NCBI RefSeq assembly: GCF_018138145.1 | Contig: NZ_CP073104.1 | Coordinates: 5,647,001 to 5,711,000, forward strand | DNA: 64,000 nt | Direction of reading: 5' to 3' | Source: Pseudomonas sp. SCA2728.1_7 | GTDB lineage: Bacteria; Pseudomonadota; Gammaproteobacteria; Pseudomonadales; Pseudomonadaceae | Shown: one piece after another, positions 19,535 through 28,958 of the stretch | Position numbering within the stretch: the first letter of the stretch is position 1 | Layout of the letters: each line of letters begins with the position of its first letter | Notes under the pieces: model-generated | Told to the model about the DNA's origin: nothing | The model's input: the letters and a program-made list of their open reading frames with translations, nothing else | Databases searched by the model: none | Made by a program: the position numbers and the translations under genes

Positions 19535-22120
19535 TCAGATGTCCCAGATCAGATTGATCGCGAAGTTGCGGCCCGGTTGGGTCAGGCGATCAAGGTTGGC
19601 CGGCTGCGTCACCGACGCTTCGCCGACGCTGTCGTAACCGCGCACGTCATCCCACAGCCAGTATTTCTTGTCGGTCAGGTTGTAGATGCCGCCGCTGACG
19701 GTGACGTCGTCGGTGACTTTGTAATAACCGGCCAGATCAAGAATGCCGAAGCCCGGGGTTTTGAACTGGCTGCTGACGCCATCCGGCGACTTGAAATTGC
19801 TGTCGTCGACGCGATCCTTTTTCTTCACCACGGTCCAGCTCAGCAGGCCGCCGTAGTTGTCCTGGTCGTAACCCAGACCGAACACGCCGGTCAGCGGGTT
19901 GACGCTGTTGATCGGCTCGCCGTTGTCGTTGTTGCGACCGTAGGCGTAGGCGATCGAGCCTTGGGTGTAGAGGCCTTGCGGCGCGCCGAATGCATCCAGA
20001 TTCAGGCGACCTTTGACTTCCGCACCCTTGATGGTGGCGTGCTTGATGTTGGCCGACTGGAAGGTCAGCTCGTTGCGGCCCGGGGTCACGGCGTCTTCGT
20101 TGATGAAATCGCGGTACTTGTTATAGAACACCGCCACGTCGAACGAACCGTGCTCGAAGTTACCGCGCAGACCGGTTTCATAGCTTTTGCTTTTCTCCGG
20201 TTCGAGGTCCGGGTTCGGCGCCACGCTGTAACCGGTGGTGGTGTTTTCGAAGCGGCCGTACAGGGCTTTCGCGGTCGGAGTACGGAAACCTTCAGCGTAC
20301 TGACCGTACCAGGTGTAGTTTTCGGTCAGGGCGTAGGTCAGGCCGAATTTCGGCGAGACTTTGTGCCAGGTCTTGTTCTCGTCGCTGACCGTGCCTTGGC
20401 CGTCCGCCGCCACGGTGTTGAGGAATTCCTGAGTGATGTGCGGCTTGAGCTGGGTGTAGTCGTAGCGCAGGCCCGGCAGGAAGGTCCAGTTCTTCCAGCT
20501 GATCTGATCCTGAGCGAACACGCTGTAGGTGTTGATGGTCGGGTCCGGGAAGTCGGTCGCCTTGGCCAACACGTCAGCGGTACTGGTCGCACCAATGGCG
20601 GTGCAGCCACGACCGACGGCCAGGCAAGTGCCGTCGCCGCTGCGCGAACCGGTGACTTTCTGTTGCTTGAGGGTGGTGCCGTAAGTCAGGACGTGATCGG
20701 TGTCGCCGATGGCGAACGCCTTGTCCAGTTGCGCATCGAAGACCCACTGCTTTTCTTCGTAGATCGTGTCACGAGTACGCAGCACTTGGCGGGTGATCGG
20801 GTAGTAGAACTCGGTGGTGCTCTGGTCAGTCTTGGCGATCTGGTGGTTGAGGCTCCACTTCACGTTGTCGACCAGCAGGCTGTCGAGGGCGAACGAGTGT
20901 TCGATGCCGATACGTTCACGGGTGATCGTGTCGTTACCGGTGCGCCACTGGTACATGCCGCCGGGCAGTACGCTGTTCGGAATGGTCGGGGCGCCGTTGA
21001 AGTACGGGCCGCCGTAGGCACTTTTCTGATCGGTGTCGCGATCATCCTTGTACTTTTCGTAGGTCAGGCCCAGACGCGAATCTTCGTTGTAGTTCCAGCC
21101 GATCTTGGCCAGCACGTTGTAGGCGTTGACGTCTTCCGGGTTGGCGGCAGTGCGTTCCAGACCGGTGCCGTTGTTGCTGCCATAGGAATCGGTCTCGTGA
21201 CCGTCGCGCTGGCTGTAGTGCAGCAAGCCGTCGAACTGGTCGGCGCGGCCGGCGACGGTGGCGGATTTCAGCCAGCTGTCATCGGCGGAGCTGTAACCGG
21301 TTTTCAGACGCGCGCCGACGTCTTTGCCGGGCTTGATGATGTCGTCGGCATCGAGGGTGTAGTAGCTGACGGCGCCGCCGATGGCGTTGCTGCCGTAGAG
21401 CACCGAGGCCGGGCCACGGAGGATTTCCACGCGTTTGACGATTTCCGGGTCAACGTAATTGCGCTGGGTCTTGGCATACGGGCCGTTGAAGAAACCGTCC
21501 GGCACTTCCACGCCGTCAACCTGCGTCAGGATGCGGTCGCCGTCGATACCACGGATGTTGTAGCCGCTGATGCCGCCACGGGTGCCGGCGCCGCCGACGG
21601 ATACGCCCGGCTCATAACGCACCAGATCCTTGATGGTGTTGACGTTGTTGCGGTCCAGATCCTGGCGGGTCTGCACGGTGACGGTGGCCGGTACGCTGTT
21701 GACCGACTGCTCCTGACGGGTGGCGCTGATGGTCACCTGATCGAGATTGAGCGTGCCGCTGGCGTTGCGCTTTTCCAGGACGACGTTGTTGTTGCTGATT
21801 TTGCGGAAGCTCAGGTTGGTCCCCACCAACAGGCGCTCCAGGGCTTTTTCCGGGGGCAACGAGCCACGCACGCCCGGCGACGACACGCCCTGACCCAGTT
21901 CTGCCGGCAAGCCAACCTGCCAACCGGTCACGGTGGTGAAGGCATTGAGCGCCGACACCAGCGGCTGCTGACCGATGGCGAACGAGTAATCGCCCATGTT
22001 GCGCGTCGGTTGCTCGGTGGCCGCCATCAGTGGCGCAGTGCCGGCCATCAGGATGGCCGCGGTCAGCAGCGACAAGACGCGGGAAGGGGAGGAAGTCTGG
22101 CGGGTAAGGCGTGAGGACAT
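19535..22120 (-). CDS. TonB-dependent heme receptor with signalling domain
   Basis: Starting at MSSRLTRQTSSPSRVLSLLT (GGAG eight bases upstream) it has 861 residues. A signal peptide ends near PLMAAT. An STN domain (about 50-125) can talk to the anti-sigma factor. A plug with NIRGIDGDRILTQVDGVE and RVEILRGPASVLYGSNAIGG and a 22-strand barrel follow. Its place between a FecR-like gene and hemO indicates a heme or hemoprotein receptor of the HasR/HurA kind. It imports heme across the outer membrane and transmits its presence to the sigma factor. A Fur-like box lies upstream. Confidence 0.92.
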   Translation of the reverse strand: MSSRLTRQTSSPSRVLSLLTAAILMAGTAPLMAATEQPTRNMGDYSFAIGQQPLVSALNAFTTVTGWQVGLPAELGQGVSSPGVRGSLPPEKALERLLVGTNLSFRKISNNNVVLEKRNASGTLNLDQVTISATRQEQSVNSVPATVTVQTRQDLDRNNVNTIKDLVRYEPGVSVGGAGTRGGISGYNIRGIDGDRILTQVDGVEVPDGFFNGPYAKTQRNYVDPEIVKRVEILRGPASVLYGSNAIGGAVSYYTLDADDIIKPGKDVGARLKTGYSSADDSWLKSATVAGRADQFDGLLHYSQRDGHETDSYGSNNGTGLERTAANPEDVNAYNVLAKIGWNYNEDSRLGLTYEKYKDDRDTDQKSAYGGPYFNGAPTIPNSVLPGGMYQWRTGNDTITRERIGIEHSFALDSLLVDNVKWSLNHQIAKTDQSTTEFYYPITRQVLRTRDTIYEEKQWVFDAQLDKAFAIGDTDHVLTYGTTLKQQKVTGSRSGDGTCLAVGRGCTAIGATSTADVLAKATDFPDPTINTYSVFAQDQISWKNWTFLPGLRYDYTQLKPHITQEFLNTVAADGQGTVSDENKTWHKVSPKFGLTYALTENYTWYGQYAEGFRTPTAKALYGRFENTTTGYSVAPNPDLEPEKSKSYETGLRGNFEHGSFDVAVFYNKYRDFINEDAVTPGRNELTFQSANIKHATIKGAEVKGRLNLDAFGAPQGLYTQGSIAYAYGRNNDNGEPINSVNPLTGVFGLGYDQDNYGGLLSWTVVKKKDRVDDSNFKSPDGVSSQFKTPGFGILDLAGYYKVTDDVTVSGGIYNLTDKKYWLWDDVRGYDSVGEASVTQPANLDRLTQPGRNFAINLIWDI

Positions 22121-22225
22121 CGATAGCGCTCCGTGTCGCACGAATCTTTATAGGGGCTGATTGGCTTCGCGTGTTGCGAATCAATTGCATTGGCTATAAC
22201 GAGACGTACTGACGTTGGCTATCGA

Positions 22226-22244
22226 GTAAAAATAATTCTCATTT
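22226..22244 (-). promoter_or_regulatory. Fur-box-like site before the heme receptor
   Basis: AAATGAGAATTATTTTTAC on the minus strand resembles the AATGAGAATNATT core of Fur sites. It overlaps the anti-sigma stop codon and is about 105 bases before the receptor start. This suggests that the receptor has its own iron-controlled promoter, in addition to the sigma factor. Confidence 0.6.
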
Positions 22245-23208
22245 AGTTCAGGATGACCACGGCGGGGAATTCTTTCAGTTGCGCCGAGGTGATCTGAGCG
22301 AGGGAGCGAACCACGTCGAGCGGCTGATCGAGACGGTAATTGCCGGTCACGGCGACGTCCGCCAGTTGCTCGTTGGTGTTGATGATCCAGCCTGGATAGT
22401 AACGGCGCAATTCGGCCAGCACCTGATTCAGCGGGCAGTTCTCGAACACCAGTCGGCCCTGCACCCAGGCCAGATCGGTGTTGGCGTCGAGTTTGGCCGG
22501 GCGGTCGAAACCGTTGGGGCCGATTCGGATGCTCTCACCGGCAGTCAGACGCACGCGTGCGTCGTTGTGCGTGGCGCGCAAATCGACGTCGCCGCGCTGC
22601 ACATTGACCTGCGCGACGCCATCGAGATAACGCACGGCGAACGCGGTATCGCGCACGCTGGCAGTGACTGGTCCGGCATCGATTTCCAGCGGTTGACTGC
22701 GGCCGCTGGCAATCTCGAAAAACGCCTCGCCCTGAAACAACCGGGCAACGCGCTGTTGATCGTTGATGGTGCTGGAGAATGCCGAATTGGTATTGAGCAG
22801 GACTTTCGAACCGTCCTCCAGTTGCAGACGCTGGCGCTCGCCAACCACCGTGAGGTGATCGGCCTGAAGGCGCATGGGCAGATTACTGAAACTGAACAAG
22901 CCAAGGATCAGCACCGCAGCAGTGGCCAGCGGTTTCCAGTGCGGACGCAGACGCTTGAGGACGGTGACTTTCGCAGGTTTCGCCGCCAGGCTTTGCGCGC
23001 ACTGGGCGACTTGCGGGCCGTCCCAGATCGCCTGAGCCTTGGCAAACGCTTCGGCATTCAACGGATCGGCCGCGAGCCAGGCATGAAACTGCCGGGTCTG
23101 CTCCTCGTCCGGGCTGCCGAGCACGATGAGCCAGTCCAGTGCCTGGTCCATTGCGTTTGCAGCGTCCTGCACCGAATCCGGCGAAGGCGAGCGGTGGGTG
23201 TCCGTCAC
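22243..23208 (-). CDS. FecR-family anti-sigma factor
   Basis: A GTG start preceded by GAGGAAACACC gives 321 residues (MTDTHRSPSPDSVQDAA). The N-terminal DUF4880 region (AMDQALDWLIVLGSPDEEQ) binds the sigma factor. A single membrane helix lies near residues 110-130 (ATAAVLILGLFSFS). The periplasmic FecR domain contains RLQLEDGSKVLLNTNSAFS, and a DUF4974-like C-terminus senses the receptor's STN domain. It keeps the sigma factor inactive until heme is bound. It lies between the sigma and the receptor genes, in the usual order. Confidence 0.93.
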   Translation of the reverse strand: MTDTHRSPSPDSVQDAANAMDQALDWLIVLGSPDEEQTRQFHAWLAADPLNAEAFAKAQAIWDGPQVAQCAQSLAAKPAKVTVLKRLRPHWKPLATAAVLILGLFSFSNLPMRLQADHLTVVGERQRLQLEDGSKVLLNTNSAFSSTINDQQRVARLFQGEAFFEIASGRSQPLEIDAGPVTASVRDTAFAVRYLDGVAQVNVQRGDVDLRATHNDARVRLTAGESIRIGPNGFDRPAKLDANTDLAWVQGRLVFENCPLNQVLAELRRYYPGWIINTNEQLADVAVTGNYRLDQPLDVVRSLAQITSAQLKEFPAVVILN

Positions 23209-23333
23209 GGTGTTTCCTCGGCAGTGTCTGCGCACGGCTGTTTTTTCAAGTGAAGCGTAAAAGTCGGGCAAGGGTAACAAAGCCCGATGATCCGTGCAGG
23301 CGATCCTGGCACTTACAGAAAAGCCCTACAGCC

Positions 23334-23852
23334 TCAGTCGCCATTCAGACGTTCGGCGACGCCGATGCAAATGGTCATGATCAGCTTCAATTCTTTTTGT
23401 ACGGTGCTGAGGGAGACGTTCAGCTCATCAGCGATTTCCTGATAACTGTTCCCGTGCAAACGGCTGAGGATGAAAATCTGCTGCTGGCGGGGGCTGAGTT
23501 GACTGAGGCTCACGTTCAAGCGCTCCAGCATCTGTTCGGCGTGGGCGGCATCTTCGGCGCTGCTGGCGGGGGCGGCGACGCTGTGCACGACATCCTGCGG
23601 CACATCATCGACCATGGTTCGCGAATGGATCTTGCGCGCGCGCAAATGATCCAGCGCCAGATTGCGCGCGGTCTGGAAGACAAAAGGTTCGAGGTGATCG
23701 ATGGCCCGCTCGCTCAACGCCCGCGTCACACGCAGGTAGGTCTCCTGCAGCAGGTCTTCAGCGGTGCTGTGATTGTTGACCATCCGTTCCAGCGTACGCA
23801 GCAGCGAGGTGCGCTGAGTAAGGAAGACGTGGTTGAAGCGCGATTGACTCAC
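23334..23852 (-). CDS. ECF sigma factor of the iron/heme signalling type
   Basis: This 172-residue FecI/HasI-like sigma has region 2 (NNHSTAEDLLQETYLRVTRAL) and region 4 (LSPRQQQIFILSRLHGNSYQEIADELNVSLSTVQKEL). The GTG start is weak in ribosome site. The gene is 125 bases upstream of the FecR-like gene on the same strand. Once released it should drive the receptor gene. The Fur box in front fits iron control of the whole system. HurI or HasI would be the expected name by homology. Confidence 0.93.
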   Translation of the reverse strand: MSQSRFNHVFLTQRTSLLRTLERMVNNHSTAEDLLQETYLRVTRALSERAIDHLEPFVFQTARNLALDHLRARKIHSRTMVDDVPQDVVHSVAAPASSAEDAAHAEQMLERLNVSLSQLSPRQQQIFILSRLHGNSYQEIADELNVSLSTVQKELKLIMTICIGVAERLNGD

Positions 23853-23876
23853 GGGAGGACCTGATCGATTTCAAGC

Positions 23877-23895
23877 GAATGATAATGCTTATCAT
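23877..23895 (-). promoter_or_regulatory. Fur box of the ECF sigma gene
   Basis: The site contains the 17-bp perfect palindrome ATGATAA-TGC-TTATCAT, which fits the GATAATGATAATCATTATC type consensus. It lies 25 bases before the GTG start of the sigma gene, so it covers the likely promoter. Confidence 0.8.
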
Positions 23896-23941
23896 CTGCC
23901 TGTATGGTCAAGCCCTGATTTCAAATACAGCACAAAACCCC

Positions 23942-24030
23942 TGTAGGAGTGAGCCTGCTCGCGATAGCGGTCGATCAGCCACAACATCTGTGACTGACAG
24001 ATAGCAATCGCGAGCAGGCTCACTCCTACA
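23942..24030. repeat. REPIN 6
   Basis: The left arm has GCGATAGCGG and the right arm CAATCGCGAG, so one base of the stem differs. It lies between the gapA stop and the sigma-factor promoter region. Confidence 0.9.
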
Positions 24031-24042
24031 AAAAGCAGGGAG

Positions 24043-25044
24043 TTATTCGGCGTTACACAACGCCAGGCAGTTATCCAGCATGCGATTCGAGAAGCCCCAC
24101 TCGTTGTCATACCAGGCCAGCACTTTCAGCAGTTTGCCGCTGGATTTGGTGTGGTTGGCGTCGAAGATCGACGACAGCGGGTTGTGGTTGAAGTCGCTCG
24201 ACACCAGCGGCAGGGTGTTGAAACCGAGAATCTTCGAATGCTGGCTTGCAGCCTTGAGCAGCGCGTTGACTTCCTCGGCGCTGGCTTCTTTTTTCAGTTG
24301 CACGGTCAAATCCACCAGCGACACATTGATCACCGGCACGCGCACGGCCATGCCGGTCAGTTTGCCGGCCAGTTCCGGCAGTACCAGGCCCACTGCTTCA
24401 GCGGCGCCGGTCTTGCTCGGAATCATGTTCTGCGTGGCCGAACGCGCGCGGTAGGGGTCGGTGTGATAGACGTCGGTGAGGTTCTGATCGTTGGTGTAGG
24501 CATGAATCGTGGTCATCAAACCGCTTTCAATGCCCAGTTCACGGTGCAGCACCTGCGCCACCGGTGCTAGGCAGTTGGTGGTGCACGAAGCGTTGGAGAT
24601 GATTTGGTGCGACTGGCGCAGAATGTCATGGTTCACGCCATAAACCACGGTGGCGTCGGCGCCTTTTGCCGGGGCAGAGATGATCACTTTGCGGGCGCCG
24701 GCAGTAATATGCGCGGCGGCTTTGGCGCGGTCGGTGAAGAGACCGGTGCATTCGAACACCACATCAATCTTTTCCGCCGCCCATGGCAGCTCGGCCGGGT
24801 TGCGAATCGCGCTGACCGCAATGCGGTCGCCGTTGACGGTCAGACTTTCATTGTCATGCTCGACTTGCGCGTCGAACGTGCCGTGAACGGTGTCGTATTT
24901 GAGCAGATGGGCATTGATCGAGCTGTCACCCAGATCGTTGATGGCGACGATCTGCAAATCCTGTCGATAGCCTTGGGTATACAGTGCGCGCAGGACATTA
25001 CGGCCGATGCGGCCAAAACCATTGATTGCGATTCGAAGAGTCAT
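24043..25044 (-). CDS. gapA: Glyceraldehyde-3-phosphate dehydrogenase
   Basis: The start [20 protein letters not shown] gives 333 residues. The catalytic [15 protein letters not shown] and the C-terminal [12 protein letters not shown] identify a class I NAD-dependent enzyme. It converts glyceraldehyde-3-phosphate to 1,3-bisphosphoglycerate. It is divergent from edd, as in other Pseudomonas, and takes up the triose made by the Entner-Doudoroff route. HexR-type sites in the shared 220-base gap imply co-induction by the intermediate KDPG. Confidence 0.97.
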   Translation of the reverse strand: MTLRIAINGFGRIGRNVLRALYTQGYRQDLQIVAINDLGDSSINAHLLKYDTVHGTFDAQVEHDNESLTVNGDRIAVSAIRNPAELPWAAEKIDVVFECTGLFTDRAKAAAHITAGARKVIISAPAKGADATVVYGVNHDILRQSHQIISNASCTTNCLAPVAQVLHRELGIESGLMTTIHAYTNDQNLTDVYHTDPYRARSATQNMIPSKTGAAEAVGLVLPELAGKLTGMAVRVPVINVSLVDLTVQLKKEASAEEVNALLKAASQHSKILGFNTLPLVSSDFNHNPLSSIFDANHTKSSGKLLKVLAWYDNEWGFSNRMLDNCLALCNAE

Positions 25045-25063
25045 GGAACAGCGCCGCCGTCGT

Positions 25064-25073
25064 TTTGTTGTTG
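25064..25073 (-). promoter_or_regulatory. Hfq/Crc-type A-rich motif in the gapA leader
   Basis: On the minus strand the leader reads AATTCCAACAACAAAACG about 20 bases before the start. AACAACAA fits the AAnAAnAA motif of catabolite repression control. The same word occurs before edd and gltR. Confidence 0.55.
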
Positions 25074-25082
25074 GAATTACAA
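25068..25082. promoter_or_regulatory. HexR-type operator, gapA side
   Basis: TTGT-TGGAATT-ACAA matches the TTGT-N7/8-ACAA consensus known for HexR in P. putida. It is 24 bases upstream of the gapA start. Confidence 0.8.
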
Positions 25083-25129
25083 GATTATTCGCATAAAAAT
25101 AGAAAACAAGCCTTTTTAGTGGCAATATT

Positions 25130-25144
25130 TTGTTTTATCTACAA
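25130..25144. promoter_or_regulatory. HexR-type operator, edd side
   Basis: TTGT-TTTATCT-ACAA is a second exact match to TTGT-N7-ACAA, in the middle of the divergent gap and 121 bases before edd. Two full matches within 75 bases are unlikely by chance. Confidence 0.8.
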
Positions 25145-25197
25145 CGAGTGACCTGAATCAACTGGTCCGAATGGTCAAAAAAGCCGTCTGTCATTCC

Positions 25198-25206
25198 AAC
25201 AACAAC
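25198..25206 (+). promoter_or_regulatory. Hfq/Crc-type A-rich motif in the edd leader
   Basis: ATTCCAACAACAACGG lies about 60 bases before the edd start. It contains AACAACAAC and shares the 13-base word ATTCCAACAACAA with the gapA and gltR leaders. Confidence 0.5.
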
Positions 25207-25264
25207 GGCGTTTGATCAGCATAGACAATCAGGTCGCCACATCCGTTAGCCTGGAGTTCTACAC

Positions 25265-27091
25265 ATGCATCCCCGCGTCCTTGAGGTCACCGAACGGCTT
25301 ATCGCCCGCAGCCGCGCCACGCGTCAGGCTTACCTTGCACTGATTCGTGGCGCCGCCACTGACGGGCCGATGCGCGGCAAGCTGCAATGCGCCAATTTCG
25401 CCCACGGCGTGGCCGGTTGCGGCAGCGAAGACAAGCACAGCCTGCGGATGATGAACTCGGCGAACATCGCCATTGTTTCTTCGTATAACGACATGCTCTC
25501 GGCGCACCAGCCGTATGAAGTCTTCCCGGAACAGATCAAGAACGCCCTGCGCGAAATCGGCTCGGTCGGCCAGTTCGCCGGCGGCACTCCGGCGATGTGC
25601 GACGGCGTCACCCAAGGTGAGCCGGGCATGGAACTGAGCCTGCCGAGCCGCGAAGTGATCGCCATGTCGACCGCTGTGGCGCTGTCGCACAACATGTTCG
25701 ACGGCGCACTGATGCTCGGCATCTGCGACAAGATCGTCCCGGGCCTGATGATGGGTTCGCTGCGTTTCGGCCACCTGCCGACGATTTTCGTCCCGGGTGG
25801 GCCGATGGTCTCGGGGATTTCCAACAAGGAAAAAGCCGACGTGCGCCAGAAGTACGCCGAAGGCAAAGCCACCCGCGAAGAGCTGCTGGAATCGGAGATG
25901 AAGTCTTACCACAGCCCGGGCACCTGCACTTTCTACGGCACCGCCAACACCAACCAGTTGCTGATGGAAGTCATGGGCCTGCACTTGCCGGGTGCCTCTT
26001 TCGTCAACCCGAACACGCCGCTGCGTGATGCGCTGACCCGCGAAGCCGCGCATCAAGTGACGCGCCTGACCAAGCAGAACGGCAACTTCATGCCGATCGG
26101 CGAAATCGTCGACGAGAAATCGCTGGTCAACTCGATCGTCGCGCTGCATGCCACCGGCGGCTCGACCAACCACACCCTGCACATGCCGGCCATCGCCATG
26201 GCCGCGGGCATTCAACTGACCTGGCAGGACATGGCCGACCTCTCCGAAGTCGTGCCGACCCTGAGCCACGTCTACCCGAACGGCAAAGCCGACATCAACC
26301 ACTTCCAGGCGGCGGGCGGCATGTCGTTCCTGATCCGCGAACTGCTCGGCGCCGGCCTGCTGCACGAAGACGTCAACACTGTGCTCGGCCACGGCTTGAG
26401 CAAATACACCAAAGAGCCGTTCCTTGATAACGGCGAACTGGTCTGGCGTGAAGGCCCGGTCGACAGCCTCGACGAAAACATCCTGCGTCCGGTCGCTCGT
26501 GCGTTCTCGCAGGAAGGCGGTTTGCGGGTGATGGAAGGCAACCTCGGTCGCGGTGTGATGAAGGTCTCCGCCGTCGCCCTGGAGAACCAGATCGTCGAAG
26601 CGCCGGCGATGGTGTTCCAGGATCAGCAGGATCTGGCCGACGCGTTCAAGGCCGGCCTGCTGGAAAAAGATTTCGTTGCGGTGATGCGCTTCCAGGGCCC
26701 GCGCTCCAACGGCATGCCTGAGCTGCACAAGATGACGCCGTTCCTCGGCGTGCTGCAGGATCGCGGCTTCAAAGTCGCGCTGGTGACTGACGGGCGCATG
26801 TCCGGCGCCTCGGGGAAAATCCCCGCAGCGATTCACGTCAGCCCGGAAGCTTATGTCGGTGGCGCTTTGGCGCGGGTGCAAGAGGGCGATATCATCCGCG
26901 TCGATGGCGTCAAAGGCACCTTGGAACTGAAGGTCGACGCCGCCGAATTTGCAGCGCGCGAACCCGCCAAAGGCCTGTTGGGTAACAACATTGGCAGCGG
27001 TCGCGAACTGTTTGGTTTTATGCGTTTGGCCTTCAGCTCGGCGGAGCAGGGCGCCAGCGCCTTCACTTCTGCCCTGGAGACGCTTAATTGA
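25265..27091 (+). CDS. edd: Phosphogluconate dehydratase
   Basis: This 608-residue IlvD/Edd-family enzyme dehydrates 6-phosphogluconate to KDPG, the first committed Entner-Doudoroff step. Signature stretches include [28 protein letters not shown] and [18 protein letters not shown]. The ATG has GGAG eight bases before it. It is the first gene of an edd-glk-gltR-gtrS unit. Its stop overlaps the start of glk, so the two are translationally linked. Confidence 0.98.
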   Translation: MHPRVLEVTERLIARSRATRQAYLALIRGAATDGPMRGKLQCANFAHGVAGCGSEDKHSLRMMNSANIAIVSSYNDMLSAHQPYEVFPEQIKNALREIGSVGQFAGGTPAMCDGVTQGEPGMELSLPSREVIAMSTAVALSHNMFDGALMLGICDKIVPGLMMGSLRFGHLPTIFVPGGPMVSGISNKEKADVRQKYAEGKATREELLESEMKSYHSPGTCTFYGTANTNQLLMEVMGLHLPGASFVNPNTPLRDALTREAAHQVTRLTKQNGNFMPIGEIVDEKSLVNSIVALHATGGSTNHTLHMPAIAMAAGIQLTWQDMADLSEVVPTLSHVYPNGKADINHFQAAGGMSFLIRELLGAGLLHEDVNTVLGHGLSKYTKEPFLDNGELVWREGPVDSLDENILRPVARAFSQEGGLRVMEGNLGRGVMKVSAVALENQIVEAPAMVFQDQQDLADAFKAGLLEKDFVAVMRFQGPRSNGMPELHKMTPFLGVLQDRGFKVALVTDGRMSGASGKIPAAIHVSPEAYVGGALARVQEGDIIRVDGVKGTLELKVDAAEFAAREPAKGLLGNNIGSGRELFGFMRLAFSSAEQGASAFTSALETLN

Positions 27092-28047
27092 AACTGGCTT
27101 TGGTCGGTGACATCGGAGGCACCAACGCGCGGTTTGCGTTGTGGAAAAACCAGCAACTGCAATCGGTTCAGGTGCTGGCCACGGCCGACCACGCCAGCCC
27201 GGAAGAGGCGATCAGCCTCTACCTGAGCGGGCTCGGTCTGGCGCCGGGTTCGATCGGTTCGGTGTGCCTGTCGGTGGCCGGCCCGGTCAGTGGTGATGAA
27301 TTCAAATTCACCAACAACCACTGGCGCCTGAGCCGCACCGCGTTCTGCAAAACCTTGCAGGTCGAACAGTTGTTGCTGGTCAATGACTTCTCGGCGATGG
27401 CGTTGGGCATGACCCGTTTGCAGCCGGGCGAATTCCGCGTGGTTTGCGAGGGTACGCCGGAGCCGTTGCGCCCTGCTGTGGTGATTGGCCCGGGCACTGG
27501 CCTTGGCGTCGGTACCTTGCTTGATCTGGGTGAAGGTCGTTTTGCGGCGTTGCCGGGCGAGGGCGGTCACGTCGATCTGCCGCTGAGCAGCCCGCGTGAA
27601 ACCCAGTTGTGGCAGCACATCCACAATGAAATCGGCCATGTCAGCGCGGAAACCGCGTTGAGCGGCGGCGGTTTGCCGCGAGTCTATCGCGCGATCTGCG
27701 CAGTGGACGGGCATGAGCCGACACTCGATACGCCGGAAGCGATTACCGCCGCCGGGCTGGCGGGTGACCCGATTGCCCTGGAAGTGCTCGAGCAGTTCTG
27801 CTGCTGGCTCGGCCGTGTCGCCGGCAACAACGTGCTGACCACGGGCGGGCGTGGCGGGGTGTATATCGTCGGTGGTGTGATTCCACGCTTTGCCGATTTC
27901 TTCCTCGAAAGCGGTTTCGCCCGTAGCTTTGCTGACAAAGGCTGCATGAGCGATTACTTCAAAGGCATTCCGGTGTGGCTGGTGACAGCGCCGTATTCCG
28001 GCCTCGTTGGCGCCGGTGTAGCCCTGGATCAATCAATCCCAACCTGA
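27088..28047 (+). CDS. glk: Glucokinase
   Basis: It uses a TTG start that overlaps the edd stop (TTGA), giving 319 residues. [13 protein letters not shown] is the ATP-binding phosphate-1 motif and [14 protein letters not shown] holds the catalytic Asp region. It phosphorylates cytoplasmic glucose to glucose-6-phosphate for Zwf. CTGGAG precedes the TTG. No downstream ATG would retain the N-terminal motif. Confidence 0.96.
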   Translation: MKLALVGDIGGTNARFALWKNQQLQSVQVLATADHASPEEAISLYLSGLGLAPGSIGSVCLSVAGPVSGDEFKFTNNHWRLSRTAFCKTLQVEQLLLVNDFSAMALGMTRLQPGEFRVVCEGTPEPLRPAVVIGPGTGLGVGTLLDLGEGRFAALPGEGGHVDLPLSSPRETQLWQHIHNEIGHVSAETALSGGGLPRVYRAICAVDGHEPTLDTPEAITAAGLAGDPIALEVLEQFCCWLGRVAGNNVLTTGGRGGVYIVGGVIPRFADFFLESGFARSFADKGCMSDYFKGIPVWLVTAPYSGLVGAGVALDQSIPT

Positions 28048-28060
28048 AATGCAATCAAAC

Positions 28061-28150
28061 TGTAGGAGTGAGCCTGCTCGCGATAGCTGTCTTGGATTCA
28101 ACACATTCGTTGACTGACAAACCGCTATCGCGAGCAGGCTCACTCCTACA
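28061..28150. repeat. REPIN 7, within the edd-glk-gltR-gtrS unit
   Basis: The arms have GCGATAGCTG and CCGCTATCGC; the loop contains ACACATTCGTTGACTGAC. It lies between glk and gltR and could reduce or uncouple expression of the two regulators. Confidence 0.9.
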
Positions 28151-28205
28151 GTTGTTTTGTGGTGTTTGTAAAATCAGTGCTTAAGGCATAATCCGCCCCA
28201 ATTCC

Positions 28206-28213
28206 AACAACAA
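28206..28213 (+). promoter_or_regulatory. Hfq/Crc-type A-rich motif at the gltR ribosome site
   Basis: ATTCCAACAACAAGGATG places AACAACAA directly against the Shine-Dalgarno AAGGA, 13 bases before the GTG start. Binding there would block ribosome entry. Confidence 0.6.
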
Positions 28214-28226
28214 GGATGCCTTCGAA

Positions 28227-28958
28227 GTGAGCTCAGTCAACAAGTCGATATTGTTGGTCGATGACGACCAGGAAATACGCGAGTTGCTGGAAACCTACCT
28301 GACTCGCGCCGGGTTTCAGGTGCGGGCCACCGCCGACGGTGCCAGTTTCCGCCAGGCCCTCAACGAGGCGCCGAGCGATCTGGTGATCCTCGATGTCATG
28401 CTGCCCGACGAAGACGGCTTCAGCCTGTGCCGTTGGGTGCGTCAGCATCCGCGTCAGGCACAGGTGCCGATCATCATGCTCACCGCCAGTTCCGACGAAG
28501 CCGACCGCGTGATCGGCCTTGAACTCGGCGCTGACGACTACCTCGGCAAACCCTTCAGCCCGCGCGAACTGCAAGCGCGCATCAAGGCATTGCTGCGGCG
28601 TGCGCAATTCGGTCAGGAGCGCAGTGGCAGCGACGTACTGGCCTTCGATGAATGGCGGCTGGACATGGTCAGCCATCGGTTGTTTCACACTGACGGCGAG
28701 GAAGTGATTCTCTCCGGTGCCGACTTCGCCCTGTTGAAGCTGTTCCTCGATCACCCGCAGGAAATCCTCGACCGCGACACCATCGGCAACGCCACCCGGG
28801 GTCGCGATCTGATGCCGCTCGATCGCATCGTCGACATGGCCGTCAGCCGTTTGCGCCAGCGCCTGCGCGATACCGAGAAACCGCCACGACTGATTCGCAC
28901 CGTGCGCGGCAGTGGCTATCAACTGGCAGCCAACGTGGTTGCCGGCAATGGTCACTGA
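28227..28958 (+). CDS. gltR: Response regulator GltR, OmpR family
   Basis: The GTG start gives 243 residues. The receiver domain (about 1-125) has LLVDDDQEIRE, the phosphorylated Asp in LVILDVMLPDEDG and the Lys in LGKPFSPREL. The C-terminal winged helix (about 140-235) ends in RTVRGSGYQL. With GtrS it controls glucose uptake genes (gts, oprB) in Pseudomonas. Its end overlaps gtrS by 11 bases. Confidence 0.93.
   Translation: MSSVNKSILLVDDDQEIRELLETYLTRAGFQVRATADGASFRQALNEAPSDLVILDVMLPDEDGFSLCRWVRQHPRQAQVPIIMLTASSDEADRVIGLELGADDYLGKPFSPRELQARIKALLRRAQFGQERSGSDVLAFDEWRLDMVSHRLFHTDGEEVILSGADFALLKLFLDHPQEILDRDTIGNATRGRDLMPLDRIVDMAVSRLRQRLRDTEKPPRLIRTVRGSGYQLAANVVAGNGH

Noticed and set aside
19520..22114. 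An 864-codon plus-strand frame opposite the heme receptor gene
   Set aside because: Antisense artefact of codon bias; the minus-strand receptor has a complete set of domains.
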